A DNA stretch of 64,000 nt from assembly GCF_021234875.1 (NCBI RefSeq), contig NZ_JAJQVM010000003.1, forward strand, positions 147,541 to 211,540. Direction: 5' to 3'. The notes below the pieces were generated by a model. It searched no databases. It had not been told where the DNA came from and saw only the letters and a program-made list of their open reading frames with translations. Positions 35,281 to 43,876 of the stretch are shown piece after piece. The stretch is from Marinibactrum halimedae. Its GTDB lineage: Bacteria > Pseudomonadota > Gammaproteobacteria > Pseudomonadales > Cellvibrionaceae. The position numbers and the translations under genes were made by a program. How positions within the stretch are numbered: the stretch's first letter is position 1; each line of letters begins with the position of its first letter.

Positions 35281-36180
35281 CTATTTTTGACCAATGCGCT
35301 CATAAACAATTTCATATTTTCCTGGCAGTGCGCGACATTGGTAGACTTTTACTCGTGGATAGAGTTCTTTAATTTTGGCGTACAGTGCTTTCTTAACCGG
35401 GCCTGGGGTATAAACACCAAAGTAAATACCCTTGACTTCTGTTCGCTCAAAGCGAATATCTTTAAATAATTCCTGATTGCTATTGTCTTTTTTGTCATCA
35501 ACCTGAGTGAAACATCGCCACTCTTGATGTGCCGATAGAAAAGGGGGTTTAGTGGTGAATTTCTTCATGAAGTTATCTTGAGGGCGTTCGGGGTCAGCAT
35601 GAATGATCGCTGAGAGCTGTTCTTTCAGCGAGGTAATCTCCGGCCTTACATTTTGGTAGACAACTCGTTTGGGGTTGGGCAGTGCAGTGTACTCCCCGGC
35701 TTGAAACCGTATAGCGATGCCTCGGTGGTGGTCGCCAAAGTCTTGCCATGCCGAAATATTGTCTGCCTTCGCACAAAAACTGCAGATACGTAAAGTCCGC
35801 GTAAAACGTCGCCAGTCCACCATGATCTGGTCTATAACTTTCAGGCGAGCGTCCACCATTTTGGCAAGCAAATCTTTCAGTACTACTTCGGCTTCTTCTG
35901 GGGACTCAAATCGCTCTTCTTCTCGCCAGCGCCTGATGGCTTGTAAAAGAGGGGTATTGCCTGTTGGGGCTTCAATACTAAATAGCATGGCCGACGCACT
36001 TTTGATGGTGGCAGAGAGTAAATCGGATGGTCCGTAGGTGAGTTGTGTTTCGTGGTTCAGCTCAAAAGGGTCGGAAAATAGGTGAGGGGCGCTCCAGCGC
36101 AAGGTTTGTTCTGTGAGGATTTTCTCAGCCGTTTTGGCATCACAAAATTTTACAAGATCATCGGGAGAGTGGTTAGGCAC
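35281..36180 (-). CDS. DUF2971-family protein of unknown function
   Basis: This 299-residue soluble protein has no signal or membrane segment. The opening L-V-K-F-C-D-A-K-T-A-E-K-I-L-T-E-Q-T-L-R-W-S and S-D-P-F-E-L-N are the hallmark of DUF2971, followed by C-S-F-C-A-K near residue 139, I-S-A-W-Q-D-F-G-D-H-H-R-G-I-A-I-R-F near residue 150 and E-W-R-C-F near residue 223. DUF2971 proteins are often found in defence or mobile contexts, but their activity is not established. Here it stands alone between sbcB and pyrB. Confidence 0.8.
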   Translation of the reverse strand: MPNHSPDDLVKFCDAKTAEKILTEQTLRWSAPHLFSDPFELNHETQLTYGPSDLLSATIKSASAMLFSIEAPTGNTPLLQAIRRWREEERFESPEEAEVVLKDLLAKMVDARLKVIDQIMVDWRRFTRTLRICSFCAKADNISAWQDFGDHHRGIAIRFQAGEYTALPNPKRVVYQNVRPEITSLKEQLSAIIHADPERPQDNFMKKFTTKPPFLSAHQEWRCFTQVDDKKDNSNQELFKDIRFERTEVKGIYFGVYTPGPVKKALYAKIKELYPRVKVYQCRALPGKYEIVYERIGQK

Positions 36181-36443
36181 GGTTTGTCCTTATTTTTCAT
36201 TAATACACGGGTGCCCCGCAATGTTTGATTGTGCCAAGGGCAACATAGTGGGTATCGGCACACTGGCAAAGAAGTTTACAAAGTAATGACAGCCAGTTTT
36301 AAAAACTTTTACAGATAAAGGTGAGCATACAACGTTTCTTTATATCTCATTAAATGGCTACAATGCGCCGCGTTTTGCCTAACGTTTTTTTAGCTGCTAG
36401 TTGTTAGCGATTAGTTTTAGCCTAGAGCATCAGGGGAATTTTT

Positions 36444-37454
36444 GTGGATTTTACCGGTAGTCATATCCTTTCGATACAACAATTTGATCGCTCCTCCATT
36501 GAACGCGTTTTCGCAGTTGCTGATGATATGGAGCCTTATGCCGCTCGTGAGAGGGTTACGCGAGTGTTGGAAGGTGCCATTCTTGGCAACATGTTTTTTG
36601 AGCCCAGTACGCGAACACGGGTCAGCTTTGGTTGTGCTTTTAACTTATTGGGTGGCAATGTTCGTGAAACCACAGGATTTGAAACCTCTGCCATCGCGAA
36701 AGGGGAGTCGTTGTACGATACCGCCCGAGTACTATCGGGTTACAGCGATGTCATTTGTATGCGTCATCCTCAGTCGGGTTCTGTAGAAGAATTTGCGCAG
36801 GCCAGTCGTGTCCCGGTCATCAACGGTGGTGATGGTCCGAACGAACACCCGAGTCAGGCATTGTTGGATTTGTACACGATTCATAAGGAGTTAGCGCATC
36901 GTGGTCGTGATGTAGATGGTTTGCGAATCGCTATGATTGGAGATTTAAAATACGGTCGGACGGTCCACTCCCTGAGCAAACTTTTATGCAAATTCGATAA
37001 CGTTCAAGTAGTGTTAGTGTCTCCTGAAGAACTGGCAATGCCTGATTATATTGTGGAGATGTTAAGGGAGGCTGGTCATCGTGTGACGGTGACGGATATT
37101 CTGACGGACAGTATCCAGCATGTAGATATCGTCTATTCCACTCGGATTCAGGAAGAGCGTTTCGCCTCTAAGGATGAAGCGGATTTGTATCGCGGTCGTT
37201 TCCGCTTAAACCAGGCGATTTATACCCAATTTTGTGAGCCTAATACCGTCATTATGCATCCACTGCCTCGTGACTCTCGTGCCGATGCCAATGAGCTGGA
37301 CAACGATTTGAACCAGAATCCCAATTTAGCTATTTTTCGGCAAACTGATAATGGGTTGCTGGTTCGCATGGCTTTGTTTGCTTTAGTGCTCGATGTGGTG
37401 CATTTGGTGGACAAATACTCTCATGAGGTGAGTTGGTCTACGGTAGGTCGATAA
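36444..37454 (+). CDS. pyrB: Aspartate carbamoyltransferase, catalytic subunit
   Basis: This 336-residue enzyme joins carbamoyl phosphate and aspartate in pyrimidine synthesis. The phosphate-binding F-E-P-S-T-R-T-R (about 52-59), the 80s loop region with K-G-E-S, the carbamoyl-site H-P-S-Q-A-L-L-D near residue 134 and the 230s-type H-P-L-P-R-D-S-R-A-D-A-N-E near residue 272 are intact. GTG at 36444 has GGGGA upstream. No pyrI (regulatory chain) or pyrC-like gene is adjacent, so it is not the E. coli pyrBI arrangement; allosteric control, if any, must come from elsewhere. The protein is somewhat longer than E. coli PyrB. Confidence 0.95.
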   Translation: MDFTGSHILSIQQFDRSSIERVFAVADDMEPYAARERVTRVLEGAILGNMFFEPSTRTRVSFGCAFNLLGGNVRETTGFETSAIAKGESLYDTARVLSGYSDVICMRHPQSGSVEEFAQASRVPVINGGDGPNEHPSQALLDLYTIHKELAHRGRDVDGLRIAMIGDLKYGRTVHSLSKLLCKFDNVQVVLVSPEELAMPDYIVEMLREAGHRVTVTDILTDSIQHVDIVYSTRIQEERFASKDEADLYRGRFRLNQAIYTQFCEPNTVIMHPLPRDSRADANELDNDLNQNPNLAIFRQTDNGLLVRMALFALVLDVVHLVDKYSHEVSWSTVGR

Positions 37455-37580
37455 CTGACACTTTGGGACAATTTGCCTCTTTTTGCGCGCATAGATTGAT
37501 TGGTATGCCGTCTGTTAGGGGCAATAGAGATAAAAGTGAAGGCTTCCCTAATTAATTCGTTTATATATTGCACATATTGT

Positions 37581-37596
37581 GTGATGTGTGTCACAG
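37581..37596. promoter_or_regulatory. Consensus CRP/Vfr-type binding site
   Basis: TGTGA-TGTGTG-TCACA is an exact match to the CRP half-site consensus with the correct 6-base spacer. It lies 205 bp upstream of the EF-hand gene and 127 bp after pyrB, in a 346-bp gene-free gap that otherwise shows only AT-rich promoter-like sequence. Confidence 0.65.
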
Positions 37597-37800
37597 TTAC
37601 ATCTAGGTTGTCTGTCTACTATTCTCCTTACACGGAATGTGCCTTTTGGAATAATAGCTTAAGTGATTAAGCGGCATTAGGAGCTTGGCTCGTTCTGTGC
37701 ACTGTCTCTTCAGACCTTCCATATGAACTGTTTGAGTCATCAATTTGCCAATCAATATTCCCTAAAATAAAACACAAGTCTGCGTGGTTTGAGGTAAATA

Positions 37801-38394
37801 ATGATGACAATTCAGGGCGTTTTAACAGCAGTCACCTCTCGGCTTTCTCGACCATATCAACACCTTTCTCTACCACAGGGCGCTGAGTTACAGAACACAG
37901 TTTTTCAGACCTTCAACTTTGGCCGGACTTTTGGCGCAATGGCCAGTGTAGTCATAGCCAGTGCCGTAATGACCTTCAGTATTTCCCCTTTCTCGCAGGC
38001 GGAAGAGCCGAGTTGGATTCTTGCTAAGTATGACCTTAATGGTGATGAGCAGATTACCGCTGAAGAAATCACATCAAAAAAATTGCGCGTCTTTCGTTTT
38101 ATGGATGATGATCAAGATGGAGGTGTGAGTTTTACTGAGTACTCGAAATCGGACGCAGATCGTCGCCAGGCCCTATTAAAGGCGCGCTTTTTGAAGCTGG
38201 ATTTTAACCACGATGGTTTTATAACGGATGAAGAGTACAGCTCTTATCTGGGAATGTTTGCAAGCATTGATTCCGATGGTGACGGCAGCTTAAGTGCGTC
38301 AGAAATGCGCGATTTGGAATCTTTGGGTGAGAAGAAAGGGGAAGACGAAAAGTATTGCTTGTTGTGGCTGTGTTTTAGAACGGATCTGGATTGA
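37801..38394 (+). CDS. Exported four-EF-hand calcium-binding protein
   Basis: This 197-residue protein has a hydrophobic export or anchor segment at about 45-66 after a long N-terminus. Four EF-hand loops follow: 78-89 (D-L-N-G-D-E-Q-I-T-A-E-E), 102-113 (D-D-D-Q-D-G-G-V), 134-145 (D-F-N-H-D-G-F-I) and 157-168 (D-S-D-G-D-G-S-L). All have acids at the main ligand positions, so calcium binding is very likely. The late hydrophobic segment suggests the true start could be downstream of ATG 37801, but no better start with a ribosome site was found. No partner gene tells its role; it may be a periplasmic calcium buffer or sensor. Confidence 0.82.
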   Translation: MMTIQGVLTAVTSRLSRPYQHLSLPQGAELQNTVFQTFNFGRTFGAMASVVIASAVMTFSISPFSQAEEPSWILAKYDLNGDEQITAEEITSKKLRVFRFMDDDQDGGVSFTEYSKSDADRRQALLKARFLKLDFNHDGFITDEEYSSYLGMFASIDSDGDGSLSASEMRDLESLGEKKGEDEKYCLLWLCFRTDLD

Positions 38395-38542
38395 TTGGTC
38401 GTTTGCATTGAATAATAAAAGGGTTTTGGGGTGAGGCAAAACCTAGTAATCGTTCGCAACGTACGTCGATTACGCAAACTATAATAAATCTACATTGTGT
38501 TGCTTGAGGTAACTGTGTTCATGGATTCATGGGCAAGAGAAA

Positions 38543-38571
38543 AGCGTTGCAATAATTGCAACGCTTTTTTT
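38543..38571 (+). terminator. Rho-independent terminator between EF-hand and DUF3549 genes
   Basis: AGCGTTGC (38543-38550) and GCAACGCT (38558-38565) pair perfectly and are followed by six to seven T on the plus strand. It lies about 150 bp after the EF-hand stop. On the minus strand it lies downstream of the DUF3549 gene, but with a weaker T-run. Confidence 0.85.
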
Positions 38572-38664
38572 ATGGGTGAAGCCTTTCATGGGTGACGTTT
38601 TTATCGGGCATGGAGCGTTTTTTCGACGATGGCCGATTGACGATGACCGATTAGTGTAGGCGCA

Positions 38665-39744
38665 TCAGTTTTTAAGACTGGCCTCTGCTTGCTGGACACG
38701 ATTAAACAGAGCGCCGATGGCTGCATTGAGTGTTTCAGAGCGAGCGGTGTGGCGAAAGGCTTGCATAATGTGTGGCCGGACTTCCGGTAGTGACATCAGG
38801 TCAGAAATGACTTGTATAAAATTGTCATGACCAAGTTTGGCTAGCAGTTCAAGAAATTGCAGGCCAACCTCTTCATTGGCTAGATCCTCGTAACAGCGAG
38901 AAGCCAACGCGGCAATCACTTCTACATCGGGCTTGGGTAATACAGCCATCACTTTAAGTAACGTTTGTTGACGCAGGTAGGAGGCATCAGACAGGGATAT
39001 TCCTCGAATGCCTGCCGCAATAAGCGCGCCGTTAATAACGGCGTTTTCGGGATTCTGTACCAATGATAATGTGCTTTTTAGTCGTTCGGTGATGGCGGTC
39101 ACCAACTTAATATCCAGCATTTCATGTTCGAGTAGTTGGGTGATACCGATAAAGGCCGGGTCTGGTAGTACGGACATGGCTTGGCACAATAGGCTATGGT
39201 TGTCTTTCCAGCGTGCGGCGACATCTGCCAATCCCTGGATACCTAACGCTTTCCAACTTTCGGTATCAGGGCTTTGAAAGTACTTCAATGTATCGTCGTA
39301 AAAGCGACTGGGCGGGCGGCCAAGTAGTGCGCTTACTTTGGCGTGATAGGATGCCCGACGATCATCGGGTAAATCAAAAGAATAAGGGTTATTATCCAAA
39401 ACGGCTTGAAGGCGTTCTCCCGTCTTGGCTGCGCGCAAATTGGTGCCAATGGTGATCAATAATTGTTGTAAAAATCGATCGCGATCTTCAGGGTGTAACC
39501 GGTTAGTCTCATCCAAAGGAAATTTGAGTGTCCAGACCATGGGGCTGCTGTGAGTTTCACTGGACCAGAATACAACGCCTAACCACGCACTACGCAGATA
39601 GGGGTAAGGGTAAGGCGCATTATGAAGGTCGCTCTTTTCAAAAACGGGGTTATCAATTTGACGGATGCGCCGGCCTAAATCGAAATAGCGAGCCTCTACG
39701 CCGAGGTGTTTAAAAAATCCGCTAATTCCCTCAATTTTTTCCAT
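38665..39744 (-). CDS. DUF3549-family protein
   Basis: This 359-residue protein of a family found across gammaproteobacteria has no known activity. Recognisable pieces are Y-F-D-L-G-R-R-I-R-Q-I near residue 19, A-P-Y-P-Y-P near residue 43, T-L-K-F-P-L-D-E near residue 72, N-N-P-Y-S-F near residue 114 and L-G-I-Q-G-L-A-D-V near residue 167. The C-terminal half looks like helical repeats. No signal or membrane segment is seen. It is monocistronic, between a terminator and a repeat-containing promoter gap. Confidence 0.85.
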   Translation of the reverse strand: MEKIEGISGFFKHLGVEARYFDLGRRIRQIDNPVFEKSDLHNAPYPYPYLRSAWLGVVFWSSETHSSPMVWTLKFPLDETNRLHPEDRDRFLQQLLITIGTNLRAAKTGERLQAVLDNNPYSFDLPDDRRASYHAKVSALLGRPPSRFYDDTLKYFQSPDTESWKALGIQGLADVAARWKDNHSLLCQAMSVLPDPAFIGITQLLEHEMLDIKLVTAITERLKSTLSLVQNPENAVINGALIAAGIRGISLSDASYLRQQTLLKVMAVLPKPDVEVIAALASRCYEDLANEEVGLQFLELLAKLGHDNFIQVISDLMSLPEVRPHIMQAFRHTARSETLNAAIGALFNRVQQAEASLKN

Positions 39745-39853
39745 GAAACATTACCTACTTGCTTGAATATTATGTATTGAACGTCGCTATTATGCACAAC
39801 GCAGAGCATTGTAACGATTACACTGGGTAAAGTCGCAGCCATCTGGCGTTATC

Positions 39854-39910
39854 ATGGATTTGTCTTGTTGTGGATTTGTCCTGTTATGGATTTGTCCCGT
39901 GATGGATTGG
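39854..39910. repeat. 16-bp tandem repeat, about 3.5 copies
   Basis: ATGGATTTGTCTTGTT, GTGGATTTGTCCTGTT, ATGGATTTGTCCCGTG and a short fourth copy run from 39854. The array sits in the 330-bp divergent gap between the DUF3549 and class V aminotransferase-like genes; nothing else is recognised there. Confidence 0.88.
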
Positions 39911-40074
39911 AATATTGGGGGCTGGTCTATACTTCCGGTAGGCACTTAATAAATCTAATGCCATTAAAATGTGTTCCTAAAATAATCTTCGTTGAAGCAG
40001 TCTTCAAGAAGACAATCTGATTTTACATAGATTAAGTTACTTTTCTCACCTCATTCAATCACTGAGAGCACGGT

Positions 40075-41268
40075 ATGTATTCTCTTGAGGATTTTCAGCA
40101 AAGCCCCAACCCCATCGCCCAACACTATGGACATGCACAAGTCCAGTTAAAGTTGATGTTTACAGGCCATGTGCATCAGGCTCTTCCTGATGTTGCTGAG
40201 AGCGCATACGCAGAGCATTGGGACTGTTTGAACAAACAAGGTGATGAGCGATTTGATATCGTCTTTTCAAAAGCCGATCAAGTTCGCGAAGGGTTTGCAG
40301 GGATGATTGATGCACAGGCGTGGAACATTGCGTTGGGTTCAAGTGTTCACGATTTGTTTGTTCGATTTCTCTCGTGTTTACCACTGCAAGAGCGTTCTCG
40401 AATCGTCACCACAAATACAGAACACCCTTCATTACTACGGCAGTTACGTCGGCTTGAGCAGGAAGGGATTGAGCTGGTATTGGTGGAAGGGGACCCAGCC
40501 AGTGAAAGCGTTGAAAAGTTGGCAGCGGTAATAAACGGGAAAACCGCTGCAGTGTGTGTGTCATCGGTCAATTTCCAAAGTGGATTGCAAACCCTTGAGT
40601 TGGATACCCTCATGCCCATATGCCAACAACACGGGGCAGAGTTGTTTGTTGACGCTTACCAAAGCGTGAATGTGTTGTCTTTTTCTGTGTCTGATTACAA
40701 TTTGCAGCAGGCTTTTGTCGTGGGAGGCGGTTCTAAATATTGCCAAATGGGTAATGGTGTTTGTTTTATGCACGTCCCGCCAGATCGAAATTTCGAACCG
40801 ATTGTGACGGGTTGGTTTGGTCAATTTGACCCTGTATTGGACAACCCTGCAGCCTTGCCCCTTGCCTATGCCGATGATGCGACCCGTTTCAACGGCTCGA
40901 CCTATGATGCGTTGCCTCACTTTCGAGCGGTTCACGTTTTTGATTACTTTCTAAAGCAAGGGCTAAGCCCCGAGTTGCTGCACGATGTTAATCGTTATCA
41001 ATTGGGTGTATTGGCGCGTGCGTTCCATGCAGAAGATTTTGACCCAGCTGTTATCCGTTTACCTCATGAGGTTGAATACATGGGTGGGTTTATTGCGTTC
41101 AAAACCCCTTATGCTCAAAAACTGTATGAGTTGATACGCGATATTGGCGTTGTGAACGACTATCGTGGTGATTACCTACGTTTGGGGCCTGCGCCTTATT
41201 TGTGTGAAGAGCAATTGCGAGATGCCATTGTGGCCATGAAGGAGGCCACTGATCGGTTGGTGGTGTAG
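40075..41268 (+). CDS. Class V aminotransferase / kynureninase-like PLP enzyme
   Basis: This 397-residue fold-type I PLP enzyme shows T-T-N-T-E-H-P-S near residue 120, V-S-S-V-N-F-Q-S-G near residue 164, the PLP-binding Asp in F-V-D-A-Y-Q-S near residue 195 and the probable Schiff-base Lys in G-G-G-S-K-Y-C near residue 222. The general plan is nearest to kynureninase-like members of the class V group, but the kynurenine genes are not nearby, so the substrate is open; a desulfurase or lyase role is possible. ATG at 40075 follows a weak GAG site. It stands alone between divergent and convergent neighbours. Confidence 0.78.
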   Translation: MYSLEDFQQSPNPIAQHYGHAQVQLKLMFTGHVHQALPDVAESAYAEHWDCLNKQGDERFDIVFSKADQVREGFAGMIDAQAWNIALGSSVHDLFVRFLSCLPLQERSRIVTTNTEHPSLLRQLRRLEQEGIELVLVEGDPASESVEKLAAVINGKTAAVCVSSVNFQSGLQTLELDTLMPICQQHGAELFVDAYQSVNVLSFSVSDYNLQQAFVVGGGSKYCQMGNGVCFMHVPPDRNFEPIVTGWFGQFDPVLDNPAALPLAYADDATRFNGSTYDALPHFRAVHVFDYFLKQGLSPELLHDVNRYQLGVLARAFHAEDFDPAVIRLPHEVEYMGGFIAFKTPYAQKLYELIRDIGVVNDYRGDYLRLGPAPYLCEEQLRDAIVAMKEATDRLVV

Positions 41269-41325
41269 TGGTAGTGTTATTTTAAGCACATTACTTTTAC
41301 CTCCTTGTCTTAGATACTGACTTGT

Positions 41326-41847
41326 TTAACATCCACAGCATATTTTGTACTTTTTCCCACTGCCGCAAGGGCACGAGTCATTACGATTGAGCTTGATGGG
41401 TGGCATTGGTTTGCCTTCCACGAAATACCAATGGCCTTCTAAAAAACGGAATGTGGATTTTTCATGGTGTTGATTAAATCCTTGTTGGCCCTTTTGACGA
41501 AAAAAAGCGACAAACTCGACAGAGGCCTGCATCCCGGTGGCATGTCGTGGCATTCCTTGTGTTTTCAGTACGCGCAATTCCAGCCATTCATTGCTGTTGG
41601 CAAACTCTCGAATATCGTCAATATCTTCTTCAAAGCGATGGTCGGGGTGCCACGTGTCCAGAATAAATTGCACATTCCCAGATTCGTAAGCGCTATAACG
41701 GGCACGCATTAACGCTTCCGCTGTTGAGGCTTTTTTCTCTCCATCATGAATAGGTTTGCAGCATTTTTCATAGGGCCGAGTGTTACCGCAAAAACAGTGT
41801 GGGCGCGAGTGTGAATGTGAGGCTTGATAAGGCATAGAGTCAGTCAT
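41326..41847 (-). CDS. ychJ: YchJ-family protein with two SEC-C motifs
   Basis: This 173-residue protein has the YchJ layout: an N-terminal zinc-type cluster C-F-C-G-N-x-R-P-Y-E-K-C-C (about 18-30), the core [12 protein letters not shown] near residue 43, and a C-terminal SEC-C motif [17 protein letters not shown] motifs bind zinc and in SecA touch SecB and ribosomes; the role of YchJ is unsettled. The gene converges on the class V aminotransferase gene, with under 60 bp between stops. Confidence 0.9.
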   Translation of the reverse strand: MTDSMPYQASHSHSRPHCFCGNTRPYEKCCKPIHDGEKKASTAEALMRARYSAYESGNVQFILDTWHPDHRFEEDIDDIREFANSNEWLELRVLKTQGMPRHATGMQASVEFVAFFRQKGQQGFNQHHEKSTFRFLEGHWYFVEGKPMPPIKLNRNDSCPCGSGKKYKICCGC

Positions 41848-41916
41848 GATGTATTCTAGTTCGGTGTATTGGATGATTGGTTATGTTTATGGTGTGAATT
41901 CGATAGCGGCCAATAA

Positions 41917-41948
41917 ATTGAAGTCTATCTTTATTGAAGTCTATGTTT
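41917..41948. repeat. Two-copy 16-bp tandem repeat
   Basis: ATTGAAGTCTATCTTT and ATTGAAGTCTATGTTT lie head to tail upstream of the divergent ychJ and acyltransferase genes. Confidence 0.75.
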
Positions 41949-42093
41949 AATGGTACCAGATTCACCTGTGTTGCTAATGCCTATTCCTTCAAACGTCATT
42001 ATTCATAGTGATGATTTTGAGAAACATGGCATTTTCATGTCAAGTTCGGTATGTTTGCCGATCTTTTAGCAGCAGGTTTTCACCTGTATTTTG

Positions 42094-43287
42094 ATGACAT
42101 TAAACGATATTTATCCACCGCCTATGAGCAAATTTGACGATATCCGTCCTTACAATGATGACGAAGTAGCCGCTACGGTTTGTCGTATATTGAACGACCC
42201 AGAATTATCTCACGCTGTTGCCAGTTTCAAGTTTCCCGCATTAACCAAAGCCGCCCCTTGGCTTATTTGCCCTTTAGTAAAGTGGTATTTGAAAAAAGAG
42301 TTTGCTTCAGTATCCAGTGTGCAAGCTTTTCAGGCCATTGTTGAGCGTTATATGAGCAGAACCATTGATACCACTTCTGAAGGTTTGAGTACGTCTGGCC
42401 TGGATAAGCTTGATCCCTCTAAAGCGTATTTATTTGTCAGTAATCATCGCGATATTGCAATGGACCCGGCTATGGTGAATTGGGCACTGTATCAAAAAGG
42501 CTTTACGACTTTGAGAATCGCCATTGGAGATAATCTTCTCACAAAGCCCTATGTCTCTGACATTATGCGTCTTAATAAAAGTTTTATTGTGAATCGCTCA
42601 GCGACGGCGCCCAGAGAAAAACTAAAAGCGGCCAAGCATTTATCTTCGTATATTCACCACTCTATTGTGGAAGAGCGAGCCAATATTTGGATTGCTCAAC
42701 GAGAAGGGCGTGCAAAAGACGGTAAAGATATTACGAATTCTGCCATCATTAGTATGTTCAGTTTAAGCAAACCCAAAAAAGACGATTTTGGGCAGTATAT
42801 TGCGGACTTAAATATTGTGCCGGTATCGATTTCTTACGAATGGGATCCTTGTGATGCGGCCAAAGCTCGTGAATTATATACCTTGTGTGAAGAAGGCAAA
42901 TACGACAAAAGCGAACATGAAGATATCGCCAGTATTGCGACGGGTATTACCGGACAAAAAGGGAAAATTCATGTGGCCTTTGGGGAAGTATTGGGAACTG
43001 AATTTGAAAATACCGATGCAGTGGCAGAAGAAATTAATCGTCAAATTCACGCTAATTATGTTTTGCACCCCAGTAATATGATCGCATACCAAAAACGCCA
43101 TGGCAGCGTGCCTGATGTCCCCGTGGGTGAAGATAATTTGCCGTTTGACCAGGGTCGATATGCAGTGGAAATGGATACGTTTAACCAGCGTTTATCGAAC
43201 TTAGATGCCAGATACCATGATGTCTATTTAGCTGGGTACGCTAATCCTGTAGATGCTAAATTGCACCCCGAGATGGAGCAATCTTAG
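42094..43287 (+). CDS. Glycerol-phosphate acyltransferase-like (PlsC-type) protein
   Basis: This 398-residue protein has a PlsC-type acyltransferase core: S-N-H-R-D-I-A-M-D-P near residue 115 (the acyl-transfer His with Asp), R-I-A-I-G-D-N-L near residue 140, F-I-V-N-R-S near residue 165 and I-A-Q-R-E-G-R-A-K-D near residue 200. The His-to-Asp spacing is five residues, longer than the H-x4-D of PlsC, as seen in a distinct group of bacterial homologues. Membrane phospholipid synthesis or remodelling is inferred. The start is uncertain: ATG 42094 is chosen, TTG 42091 and ATG 42124 are possible, and none has a clear ribosome site. Confidence 0.8.
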   Translation: MTLNDIYPPPMSKFDDIRPYNDDEVAATVCRILNDPELSHAVASFKFPALTKAAPWLICPLVKWYLKKEFASVSSVQAFQAIVERYMSRTIDTTSEGLSTSGLDKLDPSKAYLFVSNHRDIAMDPAMVNWALYQKGFTTLRIAIGDNLLTKPYVSDIMRLNKSFIVNRSATAPREKLKAAKHLSSYIHHSIVEERANIWIAQREGRAKDGKDITNSAIISMFSLSKPKKDDFGQYIADLNIVPVSISYEWDPCDAAKARELYTLCEEGKYDKSEHEDIASIATGITGQKGKIHVAFGEVLGTEFENTDAVAEEINRQIHANYVLHPSNMIAYQKRHGSVPDVPVGEDNLPFDQGRYAVEMDTFNQRLSNLDARYHDVYLAGYANPVDAKLHPEMEQS

Positions 43288-43876
43288 CGTAGAATAGAGT
43301 GTTTACTTCGCTGTTTATGCTTCTCAATAATCTTTTATTTTTCTCAATGTCGGTATTTTGGGGAAGTATTTGAGAAGCCGCTTGCTGTAGGTGGCGATAA
43401 TAAACGGCGAAATCTTTTGTTTTCCCCTTTCTTTGCTTCTCTGTTTTTATTCCCTAAATTCAACTCTCAAGTGCATCACTTCTATATTGCTAATCGTTTG
43501 GCATGGCGTATAAATCCTTCTAATGGAACCACTTTTAATACTCATTTAAACGTATTGCTTTTGAATGTGGTGTGTTATTGGCATTAACAAAAACCCCCAG
43601 TTGGGGATCTTCCAAATTTTATGAAAAATCAATAGTGCCATTTGTTTAATGCTTACGGCAAAATACAGACCAATAATTAAGGTATATAAAATTACCGTTT
43701 TAAAAACAGGGTGTACTGTGGATTCACATGATGAGCGGATGAAATTGACCACTGCCTAGGGTTTTGCGGCACGGTTCTTGTGGCATCGTGGTCACCGATT
43801 GCACAACAGAAAATATAGATGTACTTCATCCCGGCGTGTGAATAAAAAGTGCTTATTTGAGGCAGTATGCTCTGTG
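43288..43876. other. Gene-free gap before the lipoprotein gene
   Basis: These 589 bases show no supported gene. CCCC-AGTT-GGGG (43594-43605) followed on the minus strand by GTTTTTG looks like a minus-strand terminator with no assigned gene. A 68-codon minus-strand open frame (43546-43752) crosses that hairpin and is not supported. The lipoprotein frame is open back to 43778, but no start before 43877 looks better. Confidence 0.5.

Noticed and set aside
36442-36786. 114-codon frame overlapping pyrB
   Set aside because: It lies in another frame of an unmistakable pyrB gene and has no family match.
43546-43752. 68-codon minus-strand frame with a hydrophobic stretch
   Set aside because: It runs through a terminator-like hairpin and has no clear ribosome site.
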